Assembly: GCA_937912185.1 (NCBI GenBank)
Contig: CALDOH010000050.1
Location: 1 to 6,817 of the forward strand
Reading direction: 5' to 3'
DNA from: an uncultured bacterium
GTDB taxonomy: Bacteria; Patescibacteriota; Patescibacteriia; UBA1558; GWA2-36-10
Length of the DNA: 6,817 nt
Shown here in pieces: positions 1-4,910 of this stretch; within the stretch, counting starts at the first letter, position 1; each line of letters opens with the position of its first letter. The translations under genes and the position numbers were made by a program. A model generated the notes under the pieces. That model saw only the letters and a list, made by a program, of their open reading frames with translations, ran no database searches and was not told where the DNA came from.

Positions 1-246
1 AATACGCCCAAACTCATCTGGTAATAGTTTTATTTCATCGGGTGATGCTACTATAGACTTTTTATAGTCATCAGGGTAAATATAAACTGAAACTGGCTCT
101 AGGGATATATTTTGTATAACTAGTTCTAGGTCTTGTTTGTCTGGATAAAGCACCTCTAAAGACGATGGGCTGACAGATACCCCAACTGCCCCTACGCCAA
201 TAGGGAAAAACAAAAATAATAAGACTAGTGCTTTAACAAATTTCAT
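1..246 (-). CDS. Secreted Ig-like domain protein, N-terminal part (runs off the left edge)
   Basis: I translated this edge-truncated frame by hand: ATG at 246-244 opens 82 codons without a stop to base 1. The protein begins with a signal peptide, with charged MKFVK followed by a hydrophobic stretch at about residues 6-20, and probable cleavage after VGA at 20. The mature part starts VSVSPSSLEV and continues with alternating beta-strand pattern (DLELVIQNIS, VSVYIYPDDY). This resembles the opening strands of an Ig-like/ASH-type beta sandwich. The C-terminal domain of the upstream neighbour has the same opening (FSVSQSSINFG). Only 8 bp separate it from that neighbour's stop, so the two are probably co-transcribed. 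No strong ribosome site is visible (GTTAGATA before ATG). Function is unknown; an accessory surface or envelope protein is the most that can be said. The reading frame and secretion signal are solid, and the fold is inferred. Confidence 0.8.
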   Translation of the reverse strand, partial: MKFVKALVLLFLFFPIGVGAVGVSVSPSSLEVLYPDKQDLELVIQNISLEPVSVYIYPDDYKKSIVASPDEIKLLPDEFGRI

Positions 247-254
247 TATCTAAC

Positions 255-2048
255 TTAATTATTGATAGCCCAAAAAATCAATTGACCAGTCTTTTGCCCA
301 TTGGTATCTAGACTGGCTGGTAAAGCCAAGCCTACATTGACGGCGGATGAGTTGCTCCGAGCAATGCTGACACTATAGTCCTCCCAGATTGATTGATTGA
401 GGCTAGTATAATCTGAAAAAACCGAATCTCCAATAACACTAGCTTCAATATAAATATTAGTAGTACCAGTATTGGTCAAAGCTATAGTTGTCTGAGCAGA
501 CTGCCCTGCTGATAAGGTGCCAAAGTTTATACTGGATTGACTGACTGAAAAAGCAATCGTGTCTTGACCCGGGCCACCAGTGTCATTGTCTATATCAACC
601 AAAAGATCAACTGTCTCTGAAACTCCACTACCTACTATTAGATAAATCTTATTGCTCCTAGTATACTGCTCCGCTATTTGAGACCAAACTGGGTAAATAC
701 CGTCGCTGGCCATAGCAATAGTTAATTGTCCAGAGCTATTGGCTTGGTATAATTGATCGCCAATATAAATATTAGCACCTGACTGAGCTTGCCAAGTAGT
801 GCCATCAAAATAAGTAGCTGTTACTACCAGGCTTTCGTTGCTGGCTATATCAGTTGTATTTACTTCTACTTTAGCGGCATAAAGCGGCCAGCCACCATAA
901 GCCCACAAAACATCATCACCTTCGCTTAGCTGATAATCCCCAGCTGCCTGAGTACCACCAGACCAATTGATAAAGTACTGCCAGCCATCCATGCCAGCAG
1001 CGTCAATCCCATCGATAGAAGAAACATAAACTCCATAAGCACTATCTTGAGTCTCGTACTCATAGCCACAGACTTCTGCTCCGGCTGCCAAAACATCTAG
1101 AACCGTGCCAACATCCAAGGCAGTAGCTAGGCAAATAGTATTGTCTGGTCCCTCAATTCTTAAATCTATACCAACCGAAGTTTGCTCTTCTTCTAGCTCT
1201 ATATAATTTACTGGATAAAACTTACCAGACAAAGCTACTAGAGCATAAGCCGTTACCATTGCTGAACCGTTTTCATCTGAGGGCAACCATAGATAAGATC
1301 CATCTTCTTGCTCTAAGCTTTGCAAAAAACTAAGTGGATCATTGTCTGATACCTCCCAAGCACTAGAATCACTCCCAATTTTATTTAAGGCCGCTATTAC
1401 CCAAGCTGTAGAAGCACCATCAGAACTACCGGCTACATCATAAGCAAAACCACCATCGGTATTTTGAGTATTTTTTAAATAAGCTAAAGCTGCTGTCATC
1501 TCAGTTGAATTGTTGTCTACCCCCACTTCTAAAAGTGCCATAATCGCAGCGGCTGTATCGTTGCTATCAGAAGATCCGGTGGTAGACCAACTCCAGCCGC
1601 CATCATCGTTTTGATGGTCTAAAATAAAGTTCTTTATAGTATCAGTACTATCTGTCTGACCAACGCTAGCCAAAGCTAGAAGGGCCCAAAAATCATCATT
1701 GAGCAAATCACTAGAGCCAACTTGACCACCTGACATATTAGCATCAATCGTCGCTAGTAAACTTTCTAAAGCACTTATGTCAGTACTACCTACAGCCGAT
1801 AAGGCCAAAAGATTTTTGACAGCAGTCATCAAATCATTAGTTGAACTATCAACATAAGTCACATTTGGATTTGATACACCGGCTGCTACCAAAGCTTGGG
1901 TGATCCAAGCATTTTGATTTTGACTTTGTAGATAAGAAATACTGGCACTATTGTCAGCCCTAATCAAACTAGGACTAATAGCCAAAAAAACAGCTAAAAT
2001 TAAAAATGAAACTTTTTTCACCCCATTAGAAATTCTTTTTTTAAACAT
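255..2048 (-). CDS. Secreted transcobalamin-like protein: alpha/alpha-barrel repeats + DUF4430 + Ig-like domains
   Basis: This 597-aa exported protein has a signal peptide (KK-rich start, hydrophobic 13-28, likely cleavage near IRA at 31). Residues about 35-275 form helical cyclase/prenyltransferase-type repeats, with QNDDGGW (146-152), QNTDGGF (195-201) and a degenerate EQEDGSY (246-252). Residues about 292-386 look like DUF4430, the family related to the transcobalamin C-terminal domain: GTVLDVL (314-320), YVSSIDGI (341-348), WQYFIN (356-361), EGDDVLWAYGG (376-386). C306 and C327 could form a disulfide. Residues about 390-480 and 496-597 look like beta-sandwich domains, the last ASH-like. 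No DXDD cyclase motif is present, and there are only two Cys and one His (H145), so enzyme activity is unlikely. Barrel plus DUF4430 is the plan of transcobalamin/intrinsic factor, and a cobalamin-riboswitch-like leader lies upstream. B12 binding is therefore a reasonable inference; a generic surface adhesin is the alternative. GAGG lies 15 nt before the ATG, a long spacing. There is no sorting motif at the C-terminus. Confidence 0.85.
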   Translation of the reverse strand: MFKKRISNGVKKVSFLILAVFLAISPSLIRADNSASISYLQSQNQNAWITQALVAAGVSNPNVTYVDSSTNDLMTAVKNLLALSAVGSTDISALESLLATIDANMSGGQVGSSDLLNDDFWALLALASVGQTDSTDTIKNFILDHQNDDGGWSWSTTGSSDSNDTAAAIMALLEVGVDNNSTEMTAALAYLKNTQNTDGGFAYDVAGSSDGASTAWVIAALNKIGSDSSAWEVSDNDPLSFLQSLEQEDGSYLWLPSDENGSAMVTAYALVALSGKFYPVNYIELEEEQTSVGIDLRIEGPDNTICLATALDVGTVLDVLAAGAEVCGYEYETQDSAYGVYVSSIDGIDAAGMDGWQYFINWSGGTQAAGDYQLSEGDDVLWAYGGWPLYAAKVEVNTTDIASNESLVVTATYFDGTTWQAQSGANIYIGDQLYQANSSGQLTIAMASDGIYPVWSQIAEQYTRSNKIYLIVGSGVSETVDLLVDIDNDTGGPGQDTIAFSVSQSSINFGTLSAGQSAQTTIALTNTGTTNIYIEASVIGDSVFSDYTSLNQSIWEDYSVSIARSNSSAVNVGLALPASLDTNGQKTGQLIFWAINN

Positions 2049-2096
2049 ACAATAAAAATTAATCCTCTACCTCCGTCAATACAATTTCTAACGGGG
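2021..2096. repeat. Palindromic element, copy A, around the start codon of the transcobalamin-like gene
   Basis: The arms are CCCCATTAGAAATT (2021-2034) and AATTTCTAACGGGG (2083-2096), with 48 nt between them. In the minus-strand RNA they form a 14-bp stem with a single G-U wobble. The loop holds the GGAGG/GAGG purine tracts and the ATG (2048-2046), while the inner arm encodes residues 5-9 (RISNG) of the protein. The arms match those of the element at 3617-3686, and both loops carry a TATTRRCGG..GTAGAG core in the minus sense. It could be a REP/MITE-like palindrome or a cis-regulatory hairpin. Confidence 0.75.
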
Positions 2097-2129
2097 CAAA
2101 TATTTTTTAATAAATTATTCTTGAAATAA

Positions 2130-2148
2130 GGTGCGGACGAACCACACC
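2130..2148 (-). terminator. GC-rich hairpin after the lipoprotein gene, weak terminator or processing site
   Basis: In the minus sense GGTGTGG and CCGCACC close a 7-bp stem (one U-G pair) over a UUCGU loop, starting 8 nt past the lipoprotein stop codon. The tract that follows is UUAUUUC, too interrupted for a strong intrinsic terminator. It may attenuate transcription into the transcobalamin-like gene, protect the 3' end of the first message, or do nothing. The stem is clear but the role is uncertain. Confidence 0.45.
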
Positions 2149-2155
2149 GGATAGA

Positions 2156-2638
2156 TTAGCTGCGACCATCAAAATTGACAGCTTGGAAGTGGGCATCGAC
2201 ATCTGGTCGTACCGGAGGCTTCCAGCCCCAGACTACTGCGCCATGGCGCTTGACCACGATCTTTTGCTGACCATTGAAGCTAACTCGATTGATAGCCCCT
2301 GGCGGTTTAACTCCACCAATAAAGTATTCATAGTCCTCCTCGCCATGTTGCCCCAAACGAGTCAAAAAAAGAAGTTCAGAACCAAAGTCCCAATCTATCC
2401 GATCACTGTACTCGACATCCAGGCCTCGACGGCGTAAGAAATCGGCCACAGAACCGGGCTGGATCAGATCTTCGTAAATCAAGCTCTTGACCAGAATTGA
2501 TTCTGTTACTGCTTCTAGCTCCTCTTCGGGAGCTAATACCTGCCGGCAACCAGCCAGAAAGGCGCTAAACGAAAGCAACGTAGAGGCTACAAAGCCTTGA
2601 AACAAGTAGACCAAAAAAGTCTGTCGGGTCATTTTCAA
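2156..2638 (-). CDS. Lipoprotein with possible DUF4430-like domain, first gene behind the cobalamin-riboswitch-like leader
   Basis: This 160-aa protein has a lipoprotein signal peptide, with hydrophobic residues about 7-29 and lipobox LAG-C31, so it should be anchored outside the membrane. I do not recognise it by name. Residues 62-133 can be laid on the DUF4430 domain of the next gene: GSVADFL (62-68) on GTVLDVL, YEYFIG (103-108) on WQYFIN, and NGQQKIVVK (122-130) near EGDDVLWAY. This suggests a divergent beta-grasp domain of the same family, but the match is by eye and weak. The start at 2638 is TTG, chosen because AAGGAGG sits 7 nt upstream; an ATG two codons later (2632) has 13-nt spacing and is possible. 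Composition differs from neighbours: bases 2161-2220 are 53% GC against 37% in 4021-4080 within ftsZ, which could reflect transfer or a different codon preference. Being directly behind the leader, it probably takes part in cobalamin handling. Confidence 0.8.
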   Translation of the reverse strand: MKMTRQTFLVYLFQGFVASTLLSFSAFLAGCRQVLAPEEELEAVTESILVKSLIYEDLIQPGSVADFLRRRGLDVEYSDRIDWDFGSELLFLTRLGQHGEEDYEYFIGGVKPPGAINRVSFNGQQKIVVKRHGAVVWGWKPPVRPDVDAHFQAVNFDGRS

Positions 2639-2645
2639 GAGTCTT

Positions 2646-2652
2646 CCTCCTT
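2646..2652 (-). promoter_or_regulatory. Shine-Dalgarno AAGGAGG of the lipoprotein gene
   Basis: A full AAGGAGG lies 7 nt before the TTG at 2638 and 13 nt before the ATG at 2632. The spacing favours the TTG start. It is the best ribosome site in the window and lies downstream of the leader terminator, so control is more likely by termination than by masking this site. Confidence 0.75.
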
Positions 2653-2684
2653 GGTTTTTCTATCCTGAGATTGAATGAACGATT

Positions 2685-2712
2685 AAAAAAACTCTGCCTA
2701 AGAAGAGCAGAG
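2685..2712 (-). terminator. Intrinsic terminator in the riboswitch leader
   Basis: In the minus sense CTCTGC pairs with GCAGAG (6 bp, 9-nt loop) and is followed directly by seven T residues. It lies 46 nt before the TTG start of the lipoprotein gene and after the aptamer, as expected for a transcription-terminating riboswitch. The loop and both stem edges can alternatively pair with an upstream segment (2746-2756), which would prevent the terminator from forming. Confidence 0.85.
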
Positions 2713-2742
2713 ATAAATTTATTATGTTTAATAAACTTAGCC

Positions 2743-2759
2743 TTTCCCTCCTTAGGAAA
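2743..2759 (-). promoter_or_regulatory. Switching hairpin / antiterminator 5' arm of the leader
   Basis: Read on the minus strand, UUUCC and GGAAA form a 5-bp hairpin with loop UAAGGAG, in the position of the P13 hairpin that follows cobalamin aptamers. The same bases supply CCUAAGGAGGG (2756-2746), which can pair over 11 bp (two G-U) with CUCUUCUUAGG (2707-2697) inside the terminator. Forming the hairpin should free the terminator, and opening it should allow antitermination. I could not confirm the loop-loop contact with the aptamer. Confidence 0.65.
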
Positions 2760-2767
2760 AAGAATAG

Positions 2768-2870
2768 TATTCTCAGGTGTCGGACTTTCATCCGGCAAAT
2801 GCCGGAAACCGTAGCTAGGACTGTGGAGGAATTTCACCTCACTTCCCTGATTTGATTGTCAAAGTGAATA
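2768..2870 (-). promoter_or_regulatory. Compact cobalamin (B12) riboswitch aptamer
   Basis: In the minus sense the conserved cobalamin-aptamer blocks occur in order: GGGAA (2847-2843), GGTGAAATTCC (2838-2828), CACAGTCCTAGCTACGGT (2825-2808), and a B12-box-like AGTCCGACACCTGA (2786-2773). Supporting helices are an outer stem UAUUC/GAAUA (2870-2866 with 2772-2768), a hairpin UUUGA-CAA-UCAAA (2863-2851), GUG-AGG with CCU-CAC around the GGTG loop, and a perfect hairpin UCCGGC-AUUU-GCCGGA (2806-2791). The single short hairpin in place of the usual larger P7-P11 region suggests a compact, class-II-like form. The terminal GCC of the classical B12 box is GAG here. Which cobalamin it prefers cannot be told. 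Ligand binding should favour termination and so repress the downstream lipoprotein and probably the transcobalamin-like gene. No convincing promoter was found just upstream. Confidence 0.82.
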
Positions 2871-2881
2871 TAGCTTAGCAG

Positions 2882-2917
2882 AAAAAAATATCCTTGGCAA
2901 ATAAGCTTAATTGCTAA
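2882..2917 (-). terminator. Possible weak terminator of the nrdR-lipoprotein transcript
   Basis: An imperfect palindrome, TTAGCAATTAAGC followed by TTATTTGCCAA (2917-2894), spans the stop codon of the small lipoprotein gene. It can form GCAA/UUGC plus inner pairs, and seven T residues follow 8 nt later (2888-2882). The gap between stem and U-tract makes it weaker than a classic terminator. It lies just before the riboswitch and may separate the two transcription units. Confidence 0.35.
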
Positions 2918-3146
2918 ACCTTTTTTGGCAATCAGACTGACACTTACCACTAACTGAACAATATTCTGCGCCGCCAATAGCCTGACAATAACGTTGGCAA
3001 TCGCTCAAACATGGGCCAAGTAAATCCGCTCTTTGCTCATCAACAAACTGCTGTGGCGCTGTGATAGGATTGGGCTTAACCGGCTCTTTTTGACCACAAC
3101 CGTATAAAGTCAGTGATAAAATTGAAAGTAAAAAAATAACCCTCAT
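2907..3146 (-). CDS. Small cysteine-rich lipoprotein, unknown function
   Basis: This 79-aa protein has a lipoprotein signal: hydrophobic residues 3-15 and lipobox LYG-C17. After a proline-rich linker (about 21-32) comes a compact domain with six cysteines, at 46, 50, 54, 63, 69 and 73. Their spacing, CxxxCxxxC then CxxxxxCxxxC, is near-symmetrical and suggests three disulfides in a helical hairpin or, less likely outside the cell, metal binding. I do not recognise the family. The ATG is 4 bp after the nrdR stop and has no visible ribosome site (TTCT before ATG), so translation is probably coupled to nrdR. The lipobox, an intact frame and tight packing argue for a real gene. Nothing in the sequence links its function to NrdR beyond co-transcription. 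Confidence 0.75.
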   Translation of the reverse strand: MRVIFLLSILSLTLYGCGQKEPVKPNPITAPQQFVDEQRADLLGPCLSDCQRYCQAIGGAEYCSVSGKCQSDCQKRFSN

Positions 3147-3150
3147 AGAA

Positions 3151-3618
3151 TTATTTTTTGTTATTTTTTTGTTTTAGCAACCTATTTAACTCTTTTTGGA
3201 AAGTCTTTACATCTTTGAATGAATGATAGACTGACGCATACCTAATATAGGCTACTTGATCAAAAGACTTAAGACGCTTAATGACAATTTCACCTAATTG
3301 TTTAGAGGTTATTTCATTGCCTCCTTTTTTCTGGAGATCTCTCTCTATTTCTCTAATGAGTTTTTGAAAATCATCTTCCAGATAAGCCCGCTTCTCTAAA
3401 GATTTTACAATACCCTTGATCAGTTTGTCTCGATTGTAATTTTCTCTATGTCCATCACGTTTGATAACAATCAAGTCCAAAATTTCCATCTCTTCAATGG
3501 TAGAAAAACGAAATTTACATTTTTGACAATGCCGACGACGCCTAATGCTAAAACCCTCGCCACTAAGACGAGAGTCTACCACTTTAGTATTATTACTATT
3601 ACAAACTGGACAATTCAT
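3151..3618 (-). CDS. nrdR: Transcriptional repressor NrdR
   Basis: NrdR represses ribonucleotide reductase genes by sensing ATP/dATP. The 155-aa length is normal for the family. The N-terminal zinc ribbon is complete (CPVC at 3-6, CQKC at 31-34), with the family features DSRLSGEGFSIRRRR (15-29) and FSTIE (38-42). An ATP-cone follows at about residues 46-136, including VIKRDGHRE (51-59), KGIVKSLEKR (68-77) and the closing VAYIRYASVYHSF (121-133). The C-terminus is lysine-rich. The ATG at 3618 lies within the inner arm of a palindromic element, which could hide the start codon in the RNA; no good ribosome site precedes it. No NrdR-box pair or ribonucleotide reductase gene occurs in this window, so its targets lie elsewhere. 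It follows ftsZ and precedes a small lipoprotein by 4 bp. Confidence 0.96.
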   Translation of the reverse strand: MNCPVCNSNNTKVVDSRLSGEGFSIRRRRHCQKCKFRFSTIEEMEILDLIVIKRDGHRENYNRDKLIKGIVKSLEKRAYLEDDFQKLIREIERDLQKKGGNEITSKQLGEIVIKRLKSFDQVAYIRYASVYHSFKDVKTFQKELNRLLKQKNNKK

Positions 3619-3686
3619 CCCGTTAGAAATTAATTATCAGATTACTCTACCCGCTAATATAAAAGTGTAAGAATTTCTAACGGGAT
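3617..3686. repeat. Palindromic element, copy B, between ftsZ and nrdR
   Basis: Perfect 15-bp inverted arms ATCCCGTTAGAAATT (3617-3631) and AATTTCTAACGGGAT (3672-3686) flank a 40-nt loop. In the minus-strand RNA they form a long stem whose downstream arm ends on the first two bases of the nrdR ATG. No U-tract follows, so it is not an intrinsic terminator. The arms and a TATTAGCGG-GTAGAG loop core are shared with the element at 2021-2096, which makes this a dispersed family rather than chance. Confidence 0.85.
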
Positions 3687-3696
3687 TCATCGCTCA

Positions 3697-4881
3697 TTAT
3701 CTCTCTTTAAGTTTTTTTCTAAGGAAGGCGGGAATTTCAAGCTCTTCTTCTTCCCTACTCTTTGGCACGTCAATTACCTCTTTCTCTTCTGGCTGTTGAT
3801 CTTGTCTATCTTTTCTAAAAGCATTTTTTGTTTTTCTTTCTTCTGTCTTCTTGGCAAAAGTTTCTGGATAAGACATAGTCGGTTGGACCGCAGCTGGCTC
3901 AGTCTTTATTCCATCGCCGCCCTTAAAACCAGTGGCAATAACTGTAACCTTAACTTCATCACCTAGGGCTTCGTCAATTATTGCACCAAAAATAATCTTG
4001 GCTTCAGGATCACAACTAGCAGTAATTACCTCTGCTGCTTCATTCACCTCAAACATTGATAAATCAGAACTACCAGCAATGGTAAACAATACCCCAGTAG
4101 CGCCATTTATGGATAACTCAAGCAGTGGACTATCAATAGCTGCCTTAGCAGCTTCTTGAGCTCTATTCTCACCACTAGCTTTACCAATTCCCATCAAAGC
4201 AGAACCGGATTGATTCATAATAGTCTTAACATCAGCAAAGTCAACGTTGACAAGCCCCGGTACAGTAATAACTTCGGAAATACCCTGAACACCCTGTTTA
4301 AGAACTTCGTCTACTATAGAAAAAGCTTCTAGGAGTGACGTTTTCTTATCAATGATTTGCAGTAGACGGTCATTGGGTATAGTAATAATTGTATCAACTT
4401 TATCTATCAACTTTTCTAAACCTCGATGAGCAATATCTTTTCTTTGAACCCCTTCAAAAGTAAAGGGCTTAGTCACAACTGCTACTGTAAGTGCTCCAAC
4501 TTCTCTGGCAATATCAGCAATCAAAGGAGCGGCTCCTGAACCAGTGCCACCACCCATACCACAGGTGATAAACACCATATCTGCCCCAGCAAGGGCGGCC
4601 ATGATGTCTTGTTCATTTTCCTCGGCACTTTTGAGTCCTAATTCTGGATCCATACCAGCACCCAAACCTCTAGTGGTGGTCTTGCCAATGTGGATTTTAT
4701 TAGGAGCAATAGAGTTGTGCAAAGCCTGAGCATCGGTATTGACAGCTATAAACTCTACTCCCCTAATCTTAGAGGAGACCATGCGATTTACCGCCGAGCC
4801 ACCAGAACCACCAACGCCGACTACCTTGATATTAGCAAAAGTTTCTACCGGTGGAGTAACTTCTTTTATTTTTCTGACCAT
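3697..4881 (-). CDS. ftsZ: Cell division protein FtsZ
   Basis: FtsZ is the tubulin-like GTPase that polymerises into the division ring. The 394-aa sequence has the N-terminal nucleotide loop [14 protein letters not shown] (21-34, with Ser where many members have Gly or Asn), VNTDAQAL (48-55), the tubulin signature GGGTGSG (110-116), FEGVQR (142-147) and the catalytic T7 loop NVDFAD (212-217). The GTPase and C-terminal domains end near 320, an acidic/basic linker spans about 321-378, and the conserved tail EIPAFLRKK (382-390) for binding FtsA and other partners is intact. The start is ATG, 29 bp after ftsA in an AT-rich gap without a clear ribosome site. Tandem stops TAA TGA end the gene. It is expected to share the promoter upstream of ftsA. 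Confidence 0.98.
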   Translation of the reverse strand: MVRKIKEVTPPVETFANIKVVGVGGSGGSAVNRMVSSKIRGVEFIAVNTDAQALHNSIAPNKIHIGKTTTRGLGAGMDPELGLKSAEENEQDIMAALAGADMVFITCGMGGGTGSGAAPLIADIAREVGALTVAVVTKPFTFEGVQRKDIAHRGLEKLIDKVDTIITIPNDRLLQIIDKKTSLLEAFSIVDEVLKQGVQGISEVITVPGLVNVDFADVKTIMNQSGSALMGIGKASGENRAQEAAKAAIDSPLLELSINGATGVLFTIAGSSDLSMFEVNEAAEVITASCDPEAKIIFGAIIDEALGDEVKVTVIATGFKGGDGIKTEPAAVQPTMSYPETFAKKTEERKTKNAFRKDRQDQQPEEKEVIDVPKSREEEELEIPAFLRKKLKER

Positions 4882-4910
4882 TGTTTTATATTATCTTTAA
4901 AAAAATTATA

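Noticed and set aside
255..2048. Functional squalene/terpene cyclase or prenyltransferase
   Set aside because: The DGG-type repeats fit the fold, but there is no DXDD motif, no Cys/His zinc site, and the protein is exported.
2183..2437. 84-codon plus-strand frame opposite the lipoprotein gene
   Set aside because: It is antisense to a gene with a lipobox, a strong ribosome site and a leader. No ribosome site or domain of its own was seen.
2565..2837. Open frame of 90 codons on the minus strand through the leader
   Set aside because: It runs through the aptamer, the terminator and into the lipoprotein gene in another frame. The structured RNA explains the sequence better, and the translation has no recognisable domain.
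2856..2862. TTGACA on the minus strand as a -35 box
   Set aside because: It forms part of the UUUGA-CAA-UCAAA hairpin of the aptamer and has no -10 sequence about 17 bp downstream.
2866..2905. TATATT or GATATT as -10 for the riboswitch transcript
   Set aside because: Neither has an acceptable -35 at 16-18 bp, and use of TATATT would leave the 5' arm of the outer aptamer stem untranscribed. The promoter stays undetermined.
4758..4777. 8-bp hairpin (CUCCUCUA / UAGGGGAG) inside ftsZ near codons 35-41
   Set aside because: It is within a conserved coding stretch with no U-tract and is likely a by-product of codon choice.
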